DNA of 64,000 bases from Geomonas oryzae (GTDB lineage Bacteria > Desulfobacterota > Desulfuromonadia > Geobacterales > Geobacteraceae). The stretch's first letter is position 1, and each line of letters starts with the position of its first letter. The notes under the pieces were generated by a model. That model had not been told where the DNA came from and ran no database searches. It saw only the letters and a program-made list of their open reading frames with translations. The stretch lies in NCBI RefSeq assembly GCF_004117875.1, contig NZ_RAHW01000001.1, positions 558,001 to 622,000 of the forward strand. The letters run 5' to 3'. Below, piece by piece: positions 31,502-39,077 of this stretch. Both the position numbers and the translations under genes were made by a program.

Positions 31502-31942
31502 TTACTTGCGTACCGTCGGCAGCGCCTCGCGGATGAAGGAGAGATGGCGCTGTTCGTCGGCGTAGTTGGCGCGCACGATGGCGGAAATGTCGACGGGCAG
31601 ATCGAGTTTCGAGGCATCCTCGTAGCGGCTGGTGGTGAGTCGCTCGTTGCTCTCCATCGCCTCGAGCGCACCCTTCGTACCGGTCATGCTCCTGAGCGCG
31701 GTAAAGCCGGAGATGAGGAACCCCTTGAAGTCAGAGGTGGGCTCCGGCGGCGTTCCGCCCAGTTCGAGCATCTTCGCCGATAGAAGGTCGATGTGCTTTC
31801 TGTGGTCGGCCTGGAACTGGATCAGCTTGTCCTTGATGATCGGCTCGTTCACGTTCTTGATCGCCTGATCGTAGGCATGGGTTGCGTCGACGTCGAGCTG
31901 GATCAGTTTTTCCAATTGGTTGAGAATGTCGTCCCTGTTCAT
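31502..31942 (-). CDS. DUF2383 ferritin-like four-helix protein
   Basis: 146 residues beginning MNRDDILNQLEKLIQLDVDATHAYDQAI. The pattern of Glu/His on four helices (ATHAYDQAI, DHRKHIDLL, ALEAMESNE, DEQRHLSFIREAL) matches the PA2169/DUF2383 ferritin-like family. The family may bind iron or protect against oxidative stress; the role is not proven. The start has GAGGTAAC upstream. It is followed by its own terminator, and lies upstream of the treZ promoter. Confidence 0.87.
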   Translation of the reverse strand: MNRDDILNQLEKLIQLDVDATHAYDQAIKNVNEPIIKDKLIQFQADHRKHIDLLSAKMLELGGTPPEPTSDFKGFLISGFTALRSMTGTKGALEAMESNERLTTSRYEDASKLDLPVDISAIVRANYADEQRHLSFIREALPTVRK

Positions 31943-32025
31943 GCTGTTACCTCCGGATAGATTTGGTTGTCCGCACTGTTTTCCCTCCTGCAGGCAGCAT
32001 GAAGCGCCGATAGCATGGACTGCGG

Positions 32026-32193
32026 TTACTCCTCCTTCATCTTCTCGCGCAGGACCCAGTCGTGCCCCGTCGATTTACTGTGGTTTTCCCCCGCCTCGCG
32101 GGCCATTTCCCTGCTCTGGAGCCAGTCGGTTATCGCGCCGCAGCCGTCCTTGCACTCGGGGAGGTAGCGGTACTTGGTGTAGTCGAAGTCCAT
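32026..32193 (-). CDS. Small protein of unknown function, 55 residues
   Basis: A small reading frame starting MDFDYTKYRYLPECKDGCGA and ending WVLREKMKEE, with a strong AAAGGAGG site 5 bp before ATG 32193. It has two Cys in CKDGC, one Trp-rich helix (ITDWLQSREMAREAGE) and a final charged helix. I do not recognise a family. The ribosome binding site and the acidic/basic composition support a real gene. It lies between the SAP-like protein and the DUF2383 gene, all read leftward. Confidence 0.7.
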   Translation of the reverse strand: MDFDYTKYRYLPECKDGCGAITDWLQSREMAREAGENHSKSTGHDWVLREKMKEE

Positions 32194-32217
32194 GGAGCCT
32201 CCTTTACGGTTACGGGG

Positions 32218-32397
32218 TCAGTTGCAGTCTTCGGCCCAGAGGCACCCCTGCTGGCCGCACTGCCCCGACTGCCCCGAATCGAAACACGCGATATTCCCTT
32301 CTCTGCTTTGGATTAGGCGGATCAGTTCGCCCTTTTTCAGCTTGCCGCAGGGGATCTCCATACGTTGTGCTATTTCCTTGATCTGCTGAACCTTCAT
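32218..32397 (-). CDS. Small SAP/Rho-N-like domain protein
   Basis: 59 residues starting MKVQQIKEIAQRMEIPCGKL, then KKGELIRLIQSREGN. This helix-turn-helix is the SAP/Rho N-terminal type that binds nucleic acid. The tail is Cys/Gln-rich (CFDSGQSGQCGQQGCLW) and ends AEDCN; with the earlier Cys it has five cysteines, which may bind metal. Start at 32397 (not the adjacent ATG at 32400) gives better spacing to AAAGGAG. Small SAP proteins of this kind appear next to stress genes in Geobacter relatives; partner unknown. Confidence 0.78.
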   Translation of the reverse strand: MKVQQIKEIAQRMEIPCGKLKKGELIRLIQSREGNIACFDSGQSGQCGQQGCLWAEDCN

Positions 32398-32510
32398 CAT
32401 CCTCTCCTTTCCGCGCCCCGGTAGGCGCCCTTCTTGAAAATTGGCAACGCCTAATAATCTAGCCAGCGCGCTCTCGTTGTCAAAGACGAATGATGAATAA
32501 AGTTGCCTAT

Positions 32511-32580
32511 GCGGCCCCCCCCCCGGAGGGGGAGGGACAGGGATTTCCCCCTCCCGACCTCCCCCCTCCGGGTGGAGGCG
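32511..32580. repeat. REP-like palindromes before ligD
   Basis: Two opposite GC-rich palindromes separated by about 10 bp (CCCCCGGAGGGGGAGGG and CCCCCTCCCGACCTCCCCCCTCC). A run of ten C lies at its left end. No gene is seen between 32401 and 32677. Confidence 0.65.
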
Positions 32581-32677
32581 TACCAACCGCCGCTTCACGG
32601 TGTGTTGATGATCAAGTGTCTGAGAGCCCGCGGTCCACGCTGTGATAGACTCATGTGCAGCAAAAGGAGGTGTTCTC

Positions 32678-35374
32678 ATGGGACTGGAGGAATACCATCG
32701 CAAGCGAGACCTGGCAAAGACACCGGAGCCGGCGGGCCAAGGCGGCAAGGCGTCGAACGCGCTGCGTTTTGTGATCCACAAGCATGCGGCCTCACATCTG
32801 CACTACGATTTCCGCCTTGAGATCGACGGGGTGTTGAAGAGTTGGGCGATTCCGAAGGGGCCGTCACTGGATCCGTCTGTGAAAAGGCTCGCCATGATGG
32901 TCGAGGATCACCCCTATGAGTACGGTGATTTCGAAGGTGTCATCCCGAAGGGTAACTACGGCGCCGGGGAGGTGATCATCTGGGACACAGGGACCTTCCA
33001 CGCCGCCGCCTCGGAGGAGCGTGAGCGTAGCCTCGAGCTTCTGCGCGAAGGGCTGCGCAAAGGGGATCTGAAGTTCATCCTGCGCGGCGAGAAGGTGAGC
33101 GGTGAGTTTGCCCTGGTGCGGATCAAGGGGGATAAGGGGAACTCCTGGCTGTTGATCAAGAAAAACGACCGCTTCGCAAGCAGCGAGGATGTGACCCTGC
33201 AAGACCGCTCCGTGGTGAGCAACGCGACCATCGAGGACCTGCGCGCCGGGAGAGTGCCCGCGCGAAGGTACGGCGGCTTTGAGGCGGCCCGGGCTCCGGC
33301 GGCTCAGCCAACTCAGTCGGACCAGTCGGACCAGTCGGACAGGTCGGACAGGTCGGACCGGTCTGAAATGGCCATCACCGCCGCCCCCGCCGACATGCCC
33401 CACCAAATCTCGCCCATGCTCGCCACCTCGGCGGCAGAGCCCTTCGACGACCCGGACTGGCTCTTCGAGATCAAGCTTGACGGCTACCGCACCGTAGCCG
33501 AACTCTCCGGCGCCGACGTCCTCCTCTACTCCCGCAACAACCTCTCCTTCAACCGCAAATTCCCCTCCCTGGCGCGCTCCCTTGCCGCCCTTAGCCTTAA
33601 CGCCGTCCTGGACGGCGAGGTGGTGGTCCTGGACGAAAGCGGCAGATCCTCTTTCCAGCTGCTGCAGAACTACCAGCGCACCGGGCGCGGCAACATCTGC
33701 TACTTCGCCTTCGATCTCCTTTACCTGGACGGGGAAGACCTGCGCGACCGGCCGCTTCTCGCCCGCAAGGAGAAACTGCGCACCCTGCTCCCCGACCGAC
33801 CGGACATCCGCTACAGCGACCACATAATGGAGTACGGCAGGGAGTTCTTCGACCTCGCCCGCCGCAACAACCTGGAAGGTATCCTCGCGAAGCGGGCGTC
33901 GAGCACCTACCAGACCGGCCGCAGGAGCAGGGACTGGCTGAAAATCAAGATCCGCATGCAGCAGGAGGCTGTGATCTGCGGCTTCACCGAACCGCGCCGC
34001 AGCAGGAAAGGGTTCGGCGCCCTGGTGCTGGGCGTCTATGAGGACGACCGGCTCGTCTGCATCGGCTTTGCCGGCGGCGGGTTCGACGACGCCGGGCTCA
34101 AGGAGATGTACGACCTGCTGCAGCCACTGGTCCGGGCGGATTCTCCCTTTGAAATGTCGGTGAAATCGGACATGCCCATCACCTGGGTGGAGCCGCAGTT
34201 GGTCTGCGAGGTGGAGTTTTCCGAGTGGACCGAAGAGAACGTTATGCGCCAGCCCGTCTTTCTCGGCCTCAGGGAGGACAAGGACCCGAGGAGCGTGGTG
34301 CGGGAACTGGTCCGCTCCGAGCTTGAACCTCCGTCTGCCGCGAAGCCGGAGCCCCCCGCTACGCCGGTTACTGCCTCGCCTGCACCTCTCAACACGGATG
34401 CCCCCCCCCCGTCGGCGGAGAACCGCTTCACCGCCTCGCGTAAAAAGGAGCGCTCCCCCGCCAACGGCCGGAACGAAACCCTGGTTCTCGACGGGCACCG
34501 CATCGAACTCACCAACCTCGACAAGGTGTTCTGGCCGCAGGAGGGGTACACGAAGGGGGACGTGGTAGCCTATTACCGGACCGTGGCCCACGCCATGCTG
34601 CCGCACCTCGTCGACCGCCCCGAATCGCTGTATCGCACCCCTCACGGCATCGCCGCACCCGGCTTTTTCCAGAAGGAGACCGGGGATCTCCCCCCCTCCT
34701 GGATCGCCACCCGCGAGATTTACTCCAAGCACGTAGACAAGAACATCAAATTCCTCATCTGCCAGGACGAGGCGACCCTCATCTACATGGCGAACCTCGG
34801 CTGCATCGAGATCAACCCCTGGCTTTCGCGCCTGCAGCAGCTCGACTACCCCGATTACTTCGTCATCGACCTCGACCCGGAAGACATCCCCTTCGCCAAG
34901 GTCATCGACGCCGCGCTTGCCGTGAGGGAGGTTTTGGAAACGGCGGGTGCCGCAAGCTTCCCCAAAACCTCCGGCGCCACCGGGATCCATATCTACGTCC
35001 CCCTCGGCGGGAAGTACGACTATGACACCGCAGGCGGCTTCGCGAAGATCGTCGCAACCCTCGCGCATCACAAGGTCCCCGAGTTCACCAGCCTGGTGCG
35101 CAGCCCAAAACTGCGCCAGAAACGGGTCTATCTCGACTTCCTCCAGAACAAGCCGGGGCAGACGCTAGCCGCCCCTTACAGCATCCGTCCCCGTCCGGGC
35201 GCACCTGTCTCGACTCCGCTAAAGTGGGAGGAAGTGAAGCCTGGGCTCGACCCGGGTCAGTTCACCATTCGGACCATGCCTGGGCGCCTGGAGAGGATGG
35301 GCGACCTCTTCGCCGGCGTGCTAGGTCCCGGCATCGATCTGGAACGGTGCATCGAAAATCTGGAAGGGAGATGA
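32678..35374 (+). CDS. ligD: ATP-dependent DNA ligase D (PE-LIG-POL)
   Basis: 898 residues with three enzyme domains for end joining with Ku. Residues about 20-190 are the 3'-phosphoesterase (FVIHKHAASHLHYDFRLEID, then YGDFEGVIPKGNYGAGEV). Residues about 240-560 are the ATP-dependent ligase with active-site K266 in EIKLDGYRT. The C-terminal part from about 610 is the primase/polymerase, with metal ligands D731 and D733 in VIDLDPEDIPF. The order PE-LIG-POL is that of Pseudomonas, not Mycobacterium. A linker at residues 213-230 is made of QSD/RSD triplets from a 9-bp repeat. ATG 32678 follows AAAGGAGGTG. Confidence 0.97.
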   Translation: MGLEEYHRKRDLAKTPEPAGQGGKASNALRFVIHKHAASHLHYDFRLEIDGVLKSWAIPKGPSLDPSVKRLAMMVEDHPYEYGDFEGVIPKGNYGAGEVIIWDTGTFHAAASEERERSLELLREGLRKGDLKFILRGEKVSGEFALVRIKGDKGNSWLLIKKNDRFASSEDVTLQDRSVVSNATIEDLRAGRVPARRYGGFEAARAPAAQPTQSDQSDQSDRSDRSDRSEMAITAAPADMPHQISPMLATSAAEPFDDPDWLFEIKLDGYRTVAELSGADVLLYSRNNLSFNRKFPSLARSLAALSLNAVLDGEVVVLDESGRSSFQLLQNYQRTGRGNICYFAFDLLYLDGEDLRDRPLLARKEKLRTLLPDRPDIRYSDHIMEYGREFFDLARRNNLEGILAKRASSTYQTGRRSRDWLKIKIRMQQEAVICGFTEPRRSRKGFGALVLGVYEDDRLVCIGFAGGGFDDAGLKEMYDLLQPLVRADSPFEMSVKSDMPITWVEPQLVCEVEFSEWTEENVMRQPVFLGLREDKDPRSVVRELVRSELEPPSAAKPEPPATPVTASPAPLNTDAPPPSAENRFTASRKKERSPANGRNETLVLDGHRIELTNLDKVFWPQEGYTKGDVVAYYRTVAHAMLPHLVDRPESLYRTPHGIAAPGFFQKETGDLPPSWIATREIYSKHVDKNIKFLICQDEATLIYMANLGCIEINPWLSRLQQLDYPDYFVIDLDPEDIPFAKVIDAALAVREVLETAGAASFPKTSGATGIHIYVPLGGKYDYDTAGGFAKIVATLAHHKVPEFTSLVRSPKLRQKRVYLDFLQNKPGQTLAAPYSIRPRPGAPVSTPLKWEEVKPGLDPGQFTIRTMPGRLERMGDLFAGVLGPGIDLERCIENLEGR
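33314..33367. repeat. Six 9-bp tandem units inside ligD
   Basis: CAGTCGGAC three times, AGGTCGGAC twice, then CGGTCTGAA. They encode QSD QSD QSD RSD RSD RSE in the linker between two domains. The same unit is repeated in the intergenic region at 41964-42033. Confidence 0.9.
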
Positions 35375-35378
35375 CAGG

Positions 35379-35406
35379 TTGCGGGCGGTGCGACAACGGC
35401 TATAAT
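35379..35406 (+). promoter_or_regulatory. Sigma-70 promoter for the small Cys-rich gene
   Basis: TTGCGG (35379-35384), 16 bp, TATAAT (35401-35406), 39 bp before the start codon of the Cys-rich protein. Confidence 0.65.
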
Positions 35407-35445
35407 CGGGCCTGGTTAAAATCATCCAACAAAGGAGGAAGGGCC

Positions 35446-35595
35446 ATGAAAGTGGAAGAGGGTGATGTCCTTATCTGCAGCACGGAAGATTGCGAGGTTG
35501 AATTGACCGTCACACGGGCCTGCAAGTCCAAGACTTGCGGTGCCGCCTGCGAGATCGAAGCGACCTGCTGCGACGAACCGATGGAGCTCAAGTAG
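35446..35595 (+). CDS. Small cysteine-rich protein
   Basis: 49 residues: MKVEEGDVLICSTEDCEVEL, then TVTRACKSKTCGAACEIEAT, and CCDEPMELK. Seven cysteines in so short a soluble protein suggest bound zinc or iron. The pattern of a C-x4-C pair followed by CCD-x-PM is like the end of desulforedoxin/rubredoxin-type small metal proteins, but not clear enough to name. AAAGGAGGAAG lies upstream. The gene has its own TATAAT promoter and a terminator, so it is a single-gene unit. Confidence 0.78.
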   Translation: MKVEEGDVLICSTEDCEVELTVTRACKSKTCGAACEIEATCCDEPMELK

Positions 35596-35599
35596 AAAC

Positions 35600-35627
35600 G
35601 GGGCCGGCCCAAGGCCGGCCCTTTCCT
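35600..35627 (+). terminator. Terminator after the Cys-rich gene
   Basis: GGGCCGGCC (35601-35609) / GGCCGGCCC (35613-35621) followed by TTTCCTT; a strong stem with a weak T tract. Confidence 0.65.
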
Positions 35628-35746
35628 TGCCTGCCGTGACTTTCCCCCGCCACCAAATATTAAAAAAAGACAAGCTATTAAACCCGAAATCTCCCATGAT
35701 ACACTTTATTCAAGGAAGCTAATGAACCGCAGGGAGGTGAAAGGTC

Positions 35747-35923
35747 ATGCTACATTGGGCAGTGGTATTCTTCATCATCGCGATCATCGCGGCGGTATTC
35801 GGTTTCGGTGGCATTGCAACAGCGGCGGCCGGTATCGCAAAACTGCTCTTCTACCTGTTCCTGGTTGTCGCCGTAGTGATGCTCGTGGCAGCTCTCTTGG
35901 CTGGCCGCGGCATTACTCGATGA
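35747..35923 (+). CDS. DUF1328 small membrane protein
   Basis: 58 residues: [40 protein letters not shown], then [18 protein letters not shown]. Two transmembrane helices with the conserved FGF-GGIA-A-GIAK-LF pattern identify DUF1328/YtjA. The family is common and often stress induced; function unknown. GGGAGGTGAAAG lies just upstream. An alternative ATG at 35722 is in another frame and lacks this site. Confidence 0.9.
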   Translation: MLHWAVVFFIIAIIAAVFGFGGIATAAAGIAKLLFYLFLVVAVVMLVAALLAGRGITR

Positions 35924-35976
35924 CACGGCATGAGGTACGACCTTCAATCGAGGCGGCGCAAGCCGCCTCTTCGCTG

Positions 35977-36849
35977 TCACCCCTTAGCCAGTTCCTGCCG
36001 GATGCTCTGCAATTCTTCTCTTCTTTCCTCGGACACAGCCGGATATTTCATCTTAAGTCCCTCCAAAAGGTCCAACAGCACCTGCGCCACGATGAGTCTC
36101 GCGTTCTTCTTGTCATCCGCCGGGACGACGTACCATGGTGATTCCTTGGTACTGGTCGCATTAAGGCACTCCTCGTAGGCATCCATATACCGCTTCCAGA
36201 GCTTGCGCTCGTCGATGTCTCCACGGTCGAACTTCCAGTTCTTCTCCGGGTTGTCGATCCGCTCCAGGAAGCGCTTGCGCTGCTCCTCCTTGGAGATGTG
36301 GAGGAAGAACTTCACGACGCGCGTGCCGTTGCGGGCAAGGTGCGCTTCCAGGTCGGTCATGGAGCGGAAACGGTCGCGCCAGATCCCCTTGCGGGCGGCC
36401 AGGGCATCGGGCAGGTTCTCGCCGGCCAGGATCTCCGGGTGCACGCGGACGATCAGCACCTCCTCGTAGTAGGAGCGGTTGAAGATGCCGATGCGTCCGC
36501 GCTCCGGCAGACGCCTCATGCTGCGCCAGAGAAAGTCGTGGTCGAGCTCTTCCGCGCTCGGGTGCTTGAACGAGTAGACCTCGCACCCCTGCGGGTTGAT
36601 TCCCGACAGGACGTGCTTGATCATGCTGTCCTTCCCAGCCGCGTCCATCGCCTGGAAGATGAGCAGGATGGACCAGCTGTTGTTCGCGTAGAGGAGCCCC
36701 TGCAGGGCGCTCATGCGTTCGATCTGCTCGTTCAGAAGCTCGCGGTACTCCTCCTTGGATCGGTAGAACGGATCTACCGAGGTGGGGGACTTTCCCAGCT
36801 TCACTTGGTCTTTCGGCTTCACCCGGAACTGCTCGGTAGGAATCTTCAT
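35977..36849 (-). CDS. ppk2: Polyphosphate kinase 2 family protein
   Basis: 290 residues. PPK2 enzymes use polyphosphate to phosphorylate nucleotides. Walker A-like loop [16 protein letters not shown] is at residues 65-80, followed by the PPK2 signature [25 protein letters not shown] and the lid region [22 protein letters not shown]. The late [19 protein letters not shown] motif is also conserved. It is of the one-domain AMP/ADP-using class; which nucleotide is used cannot be told. The start at 36849 has GAGAGGCGC upstream. It faces the DUF1328 gene. Confidence 0.95.
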   Translation of the reverse strand: MKIPTEQFRVKPKDQVKLGKSPTSVDPFYRSKEEYRELLNEQIERMSALQGLLYANNSWSILLIFQAMDAAGKDSMIKHVLSGINPQGCEVYSFKHPSAEELDHDFLWRSMRRLPERGRIGIFNRSYYEEVLIVRVHPEILAGENLPDALAARKGIWRDRFRSMTDLEAHLARNGTRVVKFFLHISKEEQRKRFLERIDNPEKNWKFDRGDIDERKLWKRYMDAYEECLNATSTKESPWYVVPADDKKNARLIVAQVLLDLLEGLKMKYPAVSEERREELQSIRQELAKG

Positions 36850-36967
36850 GCGCCTCTCCTCGTCGGTTGCGACAGTTTGAGGCTAGCGCAGTTTGCCCGG
36901 TTTTCAATGAGAGTGCAAAAGCCTGAGGTTCATTGGCCCGCATCGGCGCTCTCAACGACAAGCGTGA

Positions 36968-37072
36968 CGCCACGTTCCCTCCCCCGGAGGGGGAGGGGCA
37001 GGGAGGGGGCTCTTCGGGGTGCCGCGGCTTCCCCCCTCCCAACCTCCCCCCTCCGGGGGGAGGAGTGATGGA
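36968..37072. repeat. REP-like palindromes between PPK2 and poxB-like genes
   Basis: Two GC-rich palindromes in inverse orientation (CCTCCCCCGGAGGGGGAGGG, then CCTCCCCCCTCCGGGGGGAGG), about 45 bp apart. Confidence 0.7.
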
Positions 37073-37078
37073 CGACTA

Positions 37079-38869
37079 CTACTTCTCGTTTCTAACCAGG
37101 AGCTTGGACATCATCTGCTTGGCGGACTGGCTCATGATGCCGCCGAGGTTCGGGTCACCTTTGAAGAGCGAGGCGACGAAACCCTTTGCTTGGTCGAAGG
37201 TGATGTGCGGCGGCAGGGGTGGGACGTCCGGGTCGCACATGGCATCGATCACCACCGGCCGCCCCGCTTGCAGGGCGGTCTTCCACGCCTCACGCACCTG
37301 CCCCGGGTCCTCCACCCTGATCCCGTCCAGGCCGAGCATCTCGGCGTACCCTGCGTACGGGAAGCGCGGGATGTCCTGTGAGGCTGCGAACTTGGCGTCG
37401 CCGTTCATCACCCGCTGCTCCCAGGTCACCTGGTTCAGGTCCCCGTTGTTCAGCACCAGGATCACTAGATTCGGGTTGCTCCACTGTTTCCAGTATTTGG
37501 CGATGTTCACGAGACCGTTGATCCCCTGCATCTGCATGGCTCCGTCGCCGACCATAGCGATCACGGGACGGTCCGGGTAGTTCATCTTCGCGGCGACGGC
37601 GTAGGGAACCCCCGGGCACATGGTGGCGAGCCCGCCGGAGAGCGAGGCCATCATGCCGCTGCGAAGCTTCAGGTCGCGGGCGTACCAGTTCGCCGCCGAG
37701 CCGGAATCGCAGGTCAGGATGGCGTGGTCCGGCAGTTGCGCCGAGAGCTCCCAGAAGAGGAGTTGCGGGTTGATCGGGCTCGCCGCGAGCTTCGCCCGCG
37801 CCTCGAGCACCTCCCACCACTCCGCCACGTCCTTCTCGATCCCCTCACGCCACGACCGGTCCTGTTTTTGTTCCAGAAGCGGAATCAGCGCCCGCAGGGT
37901 GAGCCTCGCGTCTCCCTGCAGGTTGACCTCCATCGGGTAGCGCAGGCCGAGCATCCTCGGGCTGATGTCGATCTGCACCCCGCGCGCCTGATCCTCCTTG
38001 GGGAGGAACTCGGCATAAGGGAAGCCGCTGCCGATCATGAGCAGGGTGTCGCACTCCTTCATCATCTCCCAACTCGGCTTGGTGCCCAGAAGACCGATGG
38101 AACCGGTCACGTAAGGGAGATCATCCGGGAGGACCGCCTTGCCGAGGAGCGCCTTGGCGACACCGGCGCCCAGTTTCTCCGCTGCGATGGCAACCTCTTC
38201 ACCGGCCCCCAGCGCCCCCGCGCCTACCAACATCGCCACCTTCTTTCCCGCGTTAAGTACTGCTGCTGCCCGCAGCAACTCATCGCGCTGAGGAAGCACC
38301 TCCGGCCGGGAAAAACCAAGCCCGGTGAAGGTCGAGCCATGCTTGCGCACGGGCGCGGCGACCTCGTCCTCCTCCTGGACGTCGCTGGGGAGGATGACGC
38401 AGGTGACGGTGCGCTCGGCTAGGGCGATCCGTATGGCGCGGTCCACCAACTGCCGGACCTGTGCCGCACTGGTCGCCATCTGCACGTAGTGATGGGCCAC
38501 ATCCTTGTAAAGCGAGAGGAGGTCGACTTCCTGCTGGTAGTCCGCCCCCATGGCCGTGGTTGCCTGCTGCCCCACGATCGCCACCACGGGCTGGTGGTCT
38601 AGCTTCGCGTCGTAAAGACCGTTCAACAGATGGATGGCGCCCGGACCGGAGGTGGCGATGCAGACCCCTACCTCGCCGGTGAACTTAGCGTGGGCGCAGG
38701 CCATGAAGGCGGCCTCCTCCTCGTGGCGCGTCTGTATGAATGAGACCTTCTCCTGTTCCCGGTTCAGGGCGCCCATCACCCCGTTGATGCCGTCCCCGGG
38801 ATAGCCGTACACCCTGCGCACCCCCCAGTCGTAGAGGCGCTGCACCAGGTAATCGCTGGCTGTTGCCAT
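37079..38869 (-). CDS. poxB: Pyruvate oxidase-like thiamine diphosphate enzyme
   Basis: 596 residues. The family converts pyruvate to acetate and CO2 (PoxB, quinone-linked) or is acetolactate synthase-like. The N-terminal PYR domain has VYGYPGDGINGVMGAL and the catalytic Glu in QTRHEEEAAFMACAHAKFTG. The central FAD/nucleotide-type domain and the C-terminal TPP motif VGDGAMQMQGINGLVNIAKY ending in LVLNN follow. No membrane-binding tail like E. coli PoxB is clear, so the name is tentative. Start at 38869 has GGGAGGTCAC. An inverted repeat lies directly upstream. Confidence 0.83.
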   Translation of the reverse strand: MATASDYLVQRLYDWGVRRVYGYPGDGINGVMGALNREQEKVSFIQTRHEEEAAFMACAHAKFTGEVGVCIATSGPGAIHLLNGLYDAKLDHQPVVAIVGQQATTAMGADYQQEVDLLSLYKDVAHHYVQMATSAAQVRQLVDRAIRIALAERTVTCVILPSDVQEEDEVAAPVRKHGSTFTGLGFSRPEVLPQRDELLRAAAVLNAGKKVAMLVGAGALGAGEEVAIAAEKLGAGVAKALLGKAVLPDDLPYVTGSIGLLGTKPSWEMMKECDTLLMIGSGFPYAEFLPKEDQARGVQIDISPRMLGLRYPMEVNLQGDARLTLRALIPLLEQKQDRSWREGIEKDVAEWWEVLEARAKLAASPINPQLLFWELSAQLPDHAILTCDSGSAANWYARDLKLRSGMMASLSGGLATMCPGVPYAVAAKMNYPDRPVIAMVGDGAMQMQGINGLVNIAKYWKQWSNPNLVILVLNNGDLNQVTWEQRVMNGDAKFAASQDIPRFPYAGYAEMLGLDGIRVEDPGQVREAWKTALQAGRPVVIDAMCDPDVPPLPPHITFDQAKGFVASLFKGDPNLGGIMSQSAKQMMSKLLVRNEK

Positions 38870-38885
38870 GTGACCTCCCTTGTTC

Positions 38886-38906
38886 ATTAGATTGATTAAT
38901 TCTAAT
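38886..38906. promoter_or_regulatory. Inverted repeat upstream of the poxB-like gene
   Basis: Perfect 6-bp arms ATTAGA and TCTAAT separated by 9 bp, only 17 bp before the start codon. The position suits a repressor site. Confidence 0.4.
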
Positions 38907-38980
38907 TTGACTCCAACAGTCTAGAGAGGGAGGCCGCATTGTCAACCCAGACGCGCCGCCGCGGTTTTTTCGGGGCTCCC

Positions 38981-39008
38981 TTGACAACCAAACTCGCCTT
39001 GATAAAAA
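38981..39008 (+). promoter_or_regulatory. Candidate promoter of the respiratory operon
   Basis: TTGACA (38981-38986), 16 bp, TAAAAA (39003-39008), about 70 bp before actB. The -35 is perfect, the -10 weak. Confidence 0.4.
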
Positions 39009-39077
39009 AGGTTAATCTTTTTTCATCTTCCTTTTCATTGGTCCTGGGCCTTGAAAACCGCCGCGCGAGGGAGAGCG

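Noticed and set aside
32864..35071. A 735-codon open frame on the - strand inside ligD
   Set aside because: It is antisense to the three well-conserved LigD domains, with low-complexity composition and no start signal.
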